5,650 nt of DNA, from NCBI GenBank assembly GCA_024860865.1, contig JACRDV010000116.1, positions 1 through 5,650 on the forward strand, given 5' to 3'. This document shows positions 1 to 4,229 of this stretch, piece by piece (within the stretch, counting starts at the first letter, position 1; each line of letters starts with the position of its first letter). The stretch is from Methanobacteriota archaeon. GTDB lineage: Archaea > JACRDV01. A program made the translations under genes and the position numbers. Below the pieces are notes generated by a model. The model saw only the letters and a program-made list of their open reading frames with translations, made no database searches and had not been told where the DNA came from.

Positions 1-1
1 A

Positions 2-235
2 ATTACAAATATCCGAGGTAAGAAGAAGACTTTTATTGTAAGTAAATTTATTGAGTACGATAGGATTAGAGGCGTAGGAAAAATAGCTCATGTGAAGGAC
101 GGTAAAGAACCTTCTTTAACAAGGTTAGCAAAGAAACTGGGCATTAAAGAAAAAGAACTATTGCGAAAAGGAAGAAAGTTAGACCTTTATGACATTGCAA
201 TACTGAAGAGGGACTTTAAAGATGCTTTCGCCTAA
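2..235 (+). CDS. C-terminal part of an unknown basic protein (cassette A)
   Basis: An open frame enters from the left edge and gives 77 residues before TAA at 233-235. I do not recognise the family. The fragment is rich in Lys and Arg, starting with a basic stretch (GKKKTF) and ending in KRDFKDAFA. The middle segment SLTRLAKKLGIKEKELLRKG (about residues 43-62 of the fragment) looks like two short helices with a turn and could be a helix-turn-helix, but that is only a resemblance. The stop codon lies inside the R'' box of the first attC site: the last sense codon and stop are read as GCC TAA from GCCTAAC. The natural C-terminus may therefore have been replaced when the attC site was joined. 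The start and the rest of the gene lie outside the window. Confidence 0.6.
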   Translation: MTNIRGKKKTFIVSKFIEYDRIRGVGKIAHVKDGKEPSLTRLAKKLGIKEKELLRKGRKLDLYDIAILKRDFKDAFA

Positions 236-318
236 CACAGCATAAAAGGTTCGTGCCTTATGGCACTTACCCAAATTTTTGCTTTGCAAAAACTTCTTTT
301 ATGCTGGAGCCGTTAAAT
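230..318 (+). other. attC: attC site 1 (end of cassette A)
   Basis: The R'' box GCCTAAC is at 230-236 and the R' box GTTAAAT at 312-318; they fit the RYYYAAC and GTTRRRY consensus of integron attC sites. Inside are a 1-nt spacer (237), a perfect 11-bp stem CAGCATAAAAG (238-248) with CTTTTATGCTG (296-306), and a 5-nt spacer (307-311). The variable section contains two hairpins: GTGCC/GGCAC (253-257 with 262-266, 4-nt loop) and TTTTTGC/GCAAAAA (276-282 with 286-292, 3-nt loop). Total length is 89 bp, within the usual attC range. The outer R boxes pair only in their GTTA/TAAC part, which is allowed because the last six bases of R' belong to the next cassette. Confidence 0.85.
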
Positions 319-334
319 AGATAAACATAGAAAT

Positions 335-340
335 GGAGGT
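335..340 (+). promoter_or_regulatory. Ribosome binding site deciding the antitoxin start
   Basis: GGAGGT lies 7 nt before ATG at 348. It overlaps the first in-frame ATG at 333, which has no Shine-Dalgarno of its own. This favours 348 as the real start and makes the longer reading unlikely. Confidence 0.75.
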
Positions 341-347
341 AAAAATT

Positions 348-560
348 ATGTACGAAAAAGATATCGAGGTGAAAGTGCGAGAACTTCCTGAAGATTTGAG
401 GGGGGCGGTTTTAGATTATATGGATTTCCTACTACAGAAGTATAAGAGCAAGAAGGTCGCGGCGAAGAAGTTTAGGTTTAACTGGGAGGGGGGCTTATCA
501 AATATCCGGAAGAAATTCACTTCCGTTGAGCTGCAACATAGAGCTTTGGAGTGGAGGTAA
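348..560 (+). CDS. DUF2281 (VapB-type) antitoxin
   Basis: This encodes a 70-residue protein that I recognise as a DUF2281-type antitoxin, normally paired with a PIN-domain RNase toxin. The N-terminal part (about residues 1-33) is a predicted helix region with the family-like pattern VRELPEDLRGAVLDYMDFLL. A Lys-rich linker follows, and the C-terminus has the characteristic FNWEGGL and SVELQHRALEWR motifs. In the family the C-terminal part wraps around the toxin, and the complex usually represses its own operon; neither is shown here. The start at 348 is chosen for its GGAGGT at 335-340. An in-frame ATG at 333 would add five residues but sits on that site. The stop overlaps the start of the toxin remnant by one base (TAATG), typical of a coupled toxin-antitoxin pair. 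The gene appears intact although its partner is cut, so it may act as an orphan antitoxin. It is the first gene of cassette B. Confidence 0.85.
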   Translation: MYEKDIEVKVRELPEDLRGAVLDYMDFLLQKYKSKKVAAKKFRFNWEGGLSNIRKKFTSVELQHRALEWR

Positions 561-694
561 TGTTTTTAGTTGATACAAATGTATTTTTGGAAATCCTCTT
601 GAGGCAGGATAAGAAAGAAGATTGTAAACGTTTTCTGGACAATAATATCGGCAATCTCAACATAACAGATTTTTCTTTGCACTCCATCGCCTAA
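560..694 (+). pseudogene. Truncated PIN-domain (VapC-type) toxin, 44 residues
   Basis: ATG at 560 overlaps the antitoxin stop (TAATG), and a GGAGGT at 553-558 lies unusually close, so translational coupling is likely. The product starts MFLVDTNVFLEILL, the first strand and first acidic residue (Asp5) of PIN-domain RNases. It continues through a helix (KKEDCKRFLD) to ITDFSLHSIA. A normal PIN toxin is about 130 residues. Here the frame ends at TAA 692-694, inside the R'' box of attC site 2, read as GCC TAA. The remaining helices and acidic active-site residues are missing, so RNase activity is not expected. No remainder of the gene is visible between attC site 2 and 1897. I infer that joining of the attC site removed the 3' two thirds of the gene. 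A sequencing error is unlikely, since the break coincides with the recombination box. Confidence 0.8.
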
Positions 695-768
695 CAGCGG
701 ATAAAAGGGAAATCAAAGATTTCCCCAAATTGCCTTCGGCAACCTCTTTTATCCGCAAAACGTTAGGC
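689..768 (+). other. attC: attC site 2 (end of cassette B)
   Basis: This is the best-formed site of the three. R'' GCCTAAC (689-695) and R' GTTAGGC (762-768) are exact reverse complements. A 1-nt spacer (696), a perfect 11-bp stem GCGGATAAAAG (697-707) with CTTTTATCCGC (746-756), and a 5-nt spacer AAAAC (757-761) follow. The variable section folds into two perfect hairpins: GGAAATC/GATTTCC (708-714 with 718-724) and TTGCC/GGCAA (730-734 with 738-742), each with a 3-nt loop. Length is 80 bp. Integron integrases recombine the folded bottom strand of such sites and cut between G and TT of the R' box, here 762/763. Confidence 0.9.
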
Positions 769-1468
769 GAAACGAAATTTGGAGGGTAGTAAATGGGTGA
801 AATACTTGGATACGGAGAAGATGCCTTTACCCTGTGGGCAATAAAGAAACTTATTTCTGAAATTCTTAATAAATTGAAAGACCGCTCAAGCCCATCAGAT
901 TGTCTTATATTTTTTCGCCCAAGTTTCGGTCGAAGTGGAGGCAAAGAGAGTGAACAATTCGGGGAATTCGATTCAATTCTAGCTTCTCCAGAAAACATAT
1001 ATCTGATAGAAAGTAAGTGGGATAATTTTTCAGAAAATAAAGAGGATGAAATTGAACTTGAGCACGAACAAGTGTTACGGCATGAACTTTTTACATGGTA
1101 TCACAAAAATTGGATGTCCCAAGGATATCGAGATTGGAAAGAATTTAGAACTGTACTACAAAATGATTTTGAAAGGAATTTTCTGGATAGAAAGAAGGCG
1201 ATTGCCCCAGTGGGAAGCTTATTGGCCGAAAATCTGGAGTTTGTATTAAGGAAGTTAAAAGAGCACTTTAAAGAATTTTCTTGTGTTTACAAAGAGCCAA
1301 AAAATGTCCTATTCTATTTTTATAACAAAAATAGATCAAAAGAAATATGGAAAGTTAGATCTAAAGATGTAGATGTAAAAGATGTAAATTTCGAAGTAAT
1401 AAATATTGATTACAGTCAATATGTTTTGGGCAATTTCATTCACCTGGATTAATTTCGCTTCGCCTAAC
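762..1468 (+). repeat. 18-bp inverted repeat bounding cassette C
   Basis: GTTAGGCGAAACGAAATT at 762-779 is matched in inverted orientation by AATTTCGCTTCGCCTAAC at 1451-1468, with 17 of 18 positions complementary. The single difference (772 against 1458) becomes a G-T wobble on the bottom strand, the strand that integrases use. The repeat takes in the R boxes and extends 11 bp beyond them into the cassette. Cassette B shows no such extension. Confidence 0.75.
793..1452 (+). CDS. PD-(D/E)XK nuclease-like protein (cassette C)
   Basis: This encodes 219 residues, start supported by GGAGGG at 781-786, 6 nt before ATG. I cannot name the family with certainty. The N-terminal third carries a PD-(D/E)XK-like signature: a helix with Glu9 in GYGEDAF, then Asp60 in FGEFDSIL, then Glu73 and Lys75 in YLIESKWD, i.e. 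D-x12-E-x-K across two predicted strands. This is the usual active-site layout of restriction-endonuclease-fold enzymes. The rest is rich in charged and aromatic residues (LRHELFTWYHKNW, about 95-107; NVLFYFYNKN, about 172-181) and gives no motif I know. There is no signal peptide or membrane segment, so a cytoplasmic role is likely. A DNA-cutting role, for instance against foreign DNA, fits the fold signature and the frequent carriage of defence genes in integron cassettes, but it is inference. It is the only gene of its cassette and ends 9 bases before the third R'' box. Confidence 0.75.
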   Translation: MGEILGYGEDAFTLWAIKKLISEILNKLKDRSSPSDCLIFFRPSFGRSGGKESEQFGEFDSILASPENIYLIESKWDNFSENKEDEIELEHEQVLRHELFTWYHKNWMSQGYRDWKEFRTVLQNDFERNFLDRKKAIAPVGSLLAENLEFVLRKLKEHFKEFSCVYKEPKNVLFYFYNKNRSKEIWKVRSKDVDVKDVNFEVINIDYSQYVLGNFIHLD

Positions 1469-1510
1469 AGAGCGTATCTGACTTCGTGCCTTCGGCACTA
1501 CGCTCAAATT
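1462..1510 (+). other. attC: attC site 3, incomplete (end of cassette C)
   Basis: R'' GCCTAAC is intact at 1462-1468, followed by the same 1-nt spacer (1469) and a perfect 7-bp stem GAGCGTA (1470-1476) with TACGCTC (1499-1505). The variable section has a single hairpin GTGCC/GGCAC (1486-1490 with 1494-1498), with 9 unpaired bases on its left. With the 5-nt spacer seen in the other sites, R' should lie at 1511-1517, but the bases there are CCCTAAG, which do not fit GTTRRRY. The site is thus missing its crossover box and marks the end or an eroded edge of the array. Confidence 0.7.
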
Positions 1511-1523
1511 CCCTAAGACAATG

Positions 1524-1545
1524 GGGTTCTAACAGGGTTCTAACC
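1524..1545 (+). repeat. Tandem 10-bp direct repeat after the array
   Basis: GGGTTCTAAC occurs at 1524-1533 and again at 1535-1544, a period of 11 bp. Each copy holds GTT and AAC separated by two bases, reminiscent of R-box ends, but neither fits the GTTRRRY or RYYYAAC consensus. It lies just beyond the incomplete third attC site. Function is unknown. Confidence 0.6.
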
Positions 1546-1603
1546 ATGCTAGACTAGTAAACTTTAGAGGATTGAGCACACAGATTGGACAATTAGAAAA
1601 GAG

Positions 1604-1780
1604 ATGGGTAAAAACTTCGGTGAAATGCGAGATAGATATGGGATAATATCCGAAAAATTCACGGACGCTATCGAAACGTTTCAAAAAGAATCTATAAAAA
1701 CTAGAAAAGAAATGGTAAGGGCTGTTAACAATTTGTCAAAGTTGGTACAAGAATTCATAAGACGAGCTAGAAGCAAATGA
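1604..1780 (+). CDS. Possible small protein or gene remnant, 58 residues
   Basis: ATG 1604 to TGA 1780 gives a 58-residue, strongly charged product with regular hydrophobic spacing (ISEKFTDAIETFQKES, then VRAVNNLSKLVQEFIRRARSK), as in one or two amphipathic helices. I recognise no family. The frame stays open upstream to 1568 without a usual start codon, and only a weak purine stretch (AAAAGAG) precedes the ATG, so it may be the 3' end of a decayed gene. A second frame with TTG at 1572 (STQIGQLEKRW) runs alongside and ends at TAA in GGATAA; joining the two would need a frameshift, which is speculation. It sits between the array and the deacetylase gene and could belong to either the old chromosome or an eroded cassette. 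Confidence 0.35.
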   Translation: MGKNFGEMRDRYGIISEKFTDAIETFQKESIKTRKEMVRAVNNLSKLVQEFIRRARSK

Positions 1781-1897
1781 GATGCATAGATAATGAATTA
1801 AAAACCTAATTCTTTGTTGCTTTTTCATTAAAATGGATTTTTGTAAAATATTATATTTTTAATTATTTTTTAAACCTAAAAATTCGGTGATAATTAG
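1781..1897 (+). promoter_or_regulatory. AT-rich leader with probable promoter of the deacetylase gene
   Basis: This stretch is extremely AT-rich. TTATATTT at 1851-1858, preceded by GTAAAA, is a plausible archaeal TATA box; a transcript starting about 25 bases later would have a leader of about 20 nt. T tracts at 1821-1826 and 1856-1871 could also stop transcripts coming from the array, since archaeal polymerase terminates at T-rich stretches. Neither role can be proved by eye. Confidence 0.4.
1886..1890 (+). promoter_or_regulatory. Ribosome binding site for the TTG start
   Basis: GGTGA lies 7 nt before TTG at 1898. There is no ATG near by in frame, and the protein begins with the conserved first strand of the family directly after this codon, which supports the TTG start. 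Confidence 0.6.
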
Positions 1898-2965
1898 TTG
1901 AAACTCGGGATTGTTTATCACGAGAATTACCTTAAACATAATTTTGGTCCAAACCACCCTGCATCACCTGAACAATTAGCTCTCACCGTAAAAATTCTCC
2001 AAGAAAAACAAATTTGGAACGATCCGAGTGTAACAATTTTATCTCCAATTACTGCAACTGAAGAAGATTTAAAAAGCGTCCATGATCCTGCATTTATCTC
2101 GCTGATAAAGAAATATAGTGAAATCGGCGGTAGCTTAACTGCTGATACTCCAATTCCTGTTGGAAGTTTTGAATTTGCAAAATTAGCGGTGGGCGGAGCA
2201 GTAGTTGCTGGTGAGGCTATAGTAAAAGGCCAAGTTGACTCTTCTTATGCTCTCACACGGCCTGGAGGCCATCATGCTGGTATAACAAGCTCTTCAGGTT
2301 TTTGCTATTTTAATGAAGTAGCAGTGATGGTTGAGAACTTAAAGAAAAAATATCACCTTAAAAAAGCCATGATTGTTGACTACGATGTGCATCACGGCAA
2401 TGGGACTCAAGAGATTTTTTATGAAGATCCAAATGTCCTGTATATTTCAACCCATCAAGATCCAAAAACGCTCTACCCAGGAACTGGATTTATTTGGGAG
2501 GTAGGTTCTGGAGCTGGAGAAGGATTTACAGTAAATATTCCATTGCCACCGAGAACCGGACACCGAGCTTATTTGCATGCTTTTGATAATATCGTTGTTC
2601 CAGTTGCTCGCGAATTTAAGCCTGAGCTAATAATTGGATATGTTGGTGCAGATGCACATTTTTTAGATCCTTTAGCAAATCTTGATTTAAAGCTTGAAAC
2701 ATATACCCAAGTCGCAAAGCGAATCATATCTTTAGCAAACGAAATGGAGAGCAGGTTAGTTTTCTTTTTTGCCGGGGGTTATAATATCCAAGTAGTTCCC
2801 CAAGTTCATCTAACTACAATTGCGACTATTCTTAATAAATCAGTTGAACTAAATGAACCAAAAACTCCACCAAAGGAGTTCCCAAGTATTATTCGAAGAG
2901 TTGAAAAACTTACTTTGGAAATTCGCGAAAATTTGAAACCATATTGGAAATGTTTTAAGATCTAA
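1898..2965 (+). CDS. Histone deacetylase superfamily protein
   Basis: This encodes a 355-residue zinc-dependent amide hydrolase of the histone deacetylase/AcuC/acetylpolyamine amidohydrolase superfamily, full length for its bacterial and archaeal members. All active-site elements are present. The His-His pair is in RPGGHHA (His125, His126). The segment DYDVHHGNGTQEIFY (161-175) supplies zinc ligands Asp163 and His165. The third ligand Asp252 is in GADAHFLDP, and the transition-state tyrosine Tyr295 is in AGGYN. GFCYFNEVAV and LYPGTG are further family signatures. It should be cytoplasmic. The substrate cannot be read from the sequence: acetyl-lysine on chromatin proteins, an acetylated enzyme, or an acetylated small molecule such as a polyamine are all possible. 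TTG is used as start with GGTGA upstream. The gene stands alone on the plus strand and meets the next gene tail to tail across 28 bp without a hairpin terminator. Confidence 0.93.
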   Translation: MKLGIVYHENYLKHNFGPNHPASPEQLALTVKILQEKQIWNDPSVTILSPITATEEDLKSVHDPAFISLIKKYSEIGGSLTADTPIPVGSFEFAKLAVGGAVVAGEAIVKGQVDSSYALTRPGGHHAGITSSSGFCYFNEVAVMVENLKKKYHLKKAMIVDYDVHHGNGTQEIFYEDPNVLYISTHQDPKTLYPGTGFIWEVGSGAGEGFTVNIPLPPRTGHRAYLHAFDNIVVPVAREFKPELIIGYVGADAHFLDPLANLDLKLETYTQVAKRIISLANEMESRLVFFFAGGYNIQVVPQVHLTTIATILNKSVELNEPKTPPKEFPSIIRRVEKLTLEIRENLKPYWKCFKI

Positions 2966-2993
2966 TTCTAAATTGCCAAAATTCCTAAAAACT

Positions 2994-4040
2994 CTATGTT
3001 TGAAACCAATCGGAGTGACTTTCATCCATTAAATACTTATCACTAATAATTCGAACGAGTAATCTAGTATGCTTATTACTGGGAACATCAAGGTGTAATG
3101 TTATAGTAGCTTTTGACCCGGTATCTAGATTAAATGCATCACTTTCCTTTGGATTGTAAACATAATTTTCCCCAGCATCAAAAGCTGCATACACTTTAAC
3201 ATTATGCGCCGCTGCTGTCCCAACATTTTCAACAATGACAGTTAATTCCATGGTATCAATTAGAATGCTGCGCGTTCGAGTTCCAGTCCAAGTGTGAGTA
3301 AGCACAGCTTTTGGTAGAAGATGATATAATTTTACAGTAGAATCCTTATACTCATCTGGAATTTGCCCAATTTTCCAACCATCACCAGTAGTTTCTAAAT
3401 AAAAGTACTTTTTTCCATTTTCCGTATAATAGGCTCCATAGATGCCCTCTCCTCCCAGAATACCTACTGCCATGTGCTTAGGCAATTCAATCAACACAAC
3501 ATCATAATTCATCTTATTGAGGAGAGCTGCAGTTAGTATTGAAGTATCTTCGCAATCTCCTCCGTGGTCAACAAGAGTTTCTATAGGATACCTTGGATAT
3601 TCATCGAAACCAGTTGTTACAATATCTGGAGTATATTGGAGGCTCTGCACAAAAGCTATTACAAAATTAACCTTTTCGTATTCGTTATATCCTTTTTTTG
3701 CAGTAGCCTCATCAAACTGTTTTATGAGACTCTCTATGTATTGGTCATCAAAAGGATCAGTTATATAAATTGAATAATCTTTAGTAGGTAGCCTAGGTCT
3801 ATTTTTGTAGTATTCGTATAACGATCTAGGTATTTTTAGGTCCCATTTCCATTTTGCGCCGCCATAGCCCATTTCGTAATGCCTAGTTATAGTTTCAGCA
3901 GATTTTGGAGGCGGATAAATGGTAGCCGAATAATTTATGCTTGGTTCTGGCGTCTTAGTACTTATACATCCTGATATCAATATTACAAAAACAATCAGCG
4001 TTAATATTGTATTCTTCAATTTTTGCCTCGATAAATTCAC
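2994..4040 (-). CDS. Lipid-anchored transglutaminase-like protein
   Basis: This encodes 348 residues. The N-terminus is a lipoprotein signal: basic RQKLKN, a hydrophobic core (about 11-22) and the lipobox LISGC with Cys25, so the protein is expected on the outer face of the membrane. Residues about 95-235 form a transglutaminase/cysteine-protease-like domain with nucleophile Cys163 in GGDCEDTS and His189 in KHMAVGI. The third member of the triad is probably Glu216 in YLETTGDGW. The C-terminal part (about 255-345, with VIVENVGTAAAHNVKVYAAF) looks like a CARDB-type beta-sandwich often used for adhesion or presentation. Peptide cleavage or crosslinking outside the cell is the family-based expectation; the substrate is unknown. 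GTG at 4040 is the start: a stop lies two codons upstream, and no clear Shine-Dalgarno is seen, so the mRNA may be leaderless or weakly led. It is divergent from EF-1-alpha. Confidence 0.88.
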   Translation of the reverse strand: MNLSRQKLKNTILTLIVFVILISGCISTKTPEPSINYSATIYPPPKSAETITRHYEMGYGGAKWKWDLKIPRSLYEYYKNRPRLPTKDYSIYITDPFDDQYIESLIKQFDEATAKKGYNEYEKVNFVIAFVQSLQYTPDIVTTGFDEYPRYPIETLVDHGGDCEDTSILTAALLNKMNYDVVLIELPKHMAVGILGGEGIYGAYYTENGKKYFYLETTGDGWKIGQIPDEYKDSTVKLYHLLPKAVLTHTWTGTRTRSILIDTMELTVIVENVGTAAAHNVKVYAAFDAGENYVYNPKESDAFNLDTGSKATITLHLDVPSNKHTRLLVRIISDKYLMDESHSDWFQT

Positions 4041-4229
4041 TTTTTAGGTGCTTCTCTATCTGGACTAGAATATTAGTTCAAAATAAATCCACAATTAATT
4101 AATGCCTATACCTCTCCTTTACCACCATTTAGGGGGCCATATCAGATATAATTTGACTTCAAATAATCCACATGAAATTTAATATAACCTTCCTCAATAA
4201 TTTAGTCAGAGATTATAAGGGGAAAACTT
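4041..4229. promoter_or_regulatory. Divergent intergenic region with EF-1-alpha promoter
   Basis: For the plus strand, GAAA at 4174-4177 followed by TTTAATATA at 4178-4186 fits an archaeal BRE plus TATA box. Transcription would begin near 4210, leaving a short leader with AAGGGG (4217-4222), 7 nt before ATG 4230. For the minus strand, the T/A-rich stretch around 4081-4090 could be the TATA element of the lipoprotein gene, but it is weak. No hairpin or repeat is evident. Confidence 0.5.

Larger units (their letters stand above)
1..1510 (+). mobile_element. Integron-like gene cassette array (distal part or CALIN)
   Basis: Three head-to-tail units each end in an attC-like site: cassette A (1-312, partial), cassette B (313-762) and cassette C (763 to about 1510). 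Cassette borders are placed at the G/TT cut of the R' box known for integron integrases. All genes lie on the plus strand in the same orientation as the sites, as in bacterial arrays, and each unit is a compact gene or gene pair with a start-proximal Shine-Dalgarno sequence and no clear promoter. The three sites share the same R'' box and the same 1-nt/5-nt spacer asymmetry, while their central hairpins differ. No integrase or attI is visible, so a full integron is inferred, not shown. The right border is uncertain because the last site has no R' box. Core archaeal genes follow on the right, so the array sits in the chromosome. Confidence 0.82.

Noticed and set aside
230-318. Hairpins as ordinary transcription terminators
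   Set aside because: The stems are not followed by T tracts, and the identical outer boxes, fixed 1-nt and 5-nt spacers and changing interior fit attC sites much better.
333-347. Earlier ATG for the antitoxin at 333
   Set aside because: It overlaps the GGAGGT ribosome binding site that serves the in-frame ATG at 348 and has none of its own; the added residues are not part of the family pattern.
657-998. Minus-strand 113-codon frame
   Set aside because: It runs through attC site 2 and antisense to the nuclease-like gene, with no ribosome binding site or recognisable motif; treated as a shadow.
689-1468. Insertion sequence or MITE with terminal inverted repeats
   Set aside because: No transposase is encoded and no target-site duplication is visible at the ends; the repeats coincide with attC boxes, so the cassette reading is preferred.
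230-1510. CRISPR-like repeat array
   Set aside because: Units are about 450-700 bp with genes between them, and repeats differ in their interior; there are no short regular spacers.
1526-1533. GTTCTAAC as the missing R' box of attC site 3
   Set aside because: It breaks the GTTRRRY consensus at three positions and lies 20 bases after the inner stem instead of 5.
3517-3773. Plus-strand frames inside the lipoprotein gene, and minus-strand frames inside EF-1-alpha
   Set aside because: They are antisense to well-supported genes and lack start signals or motifs.
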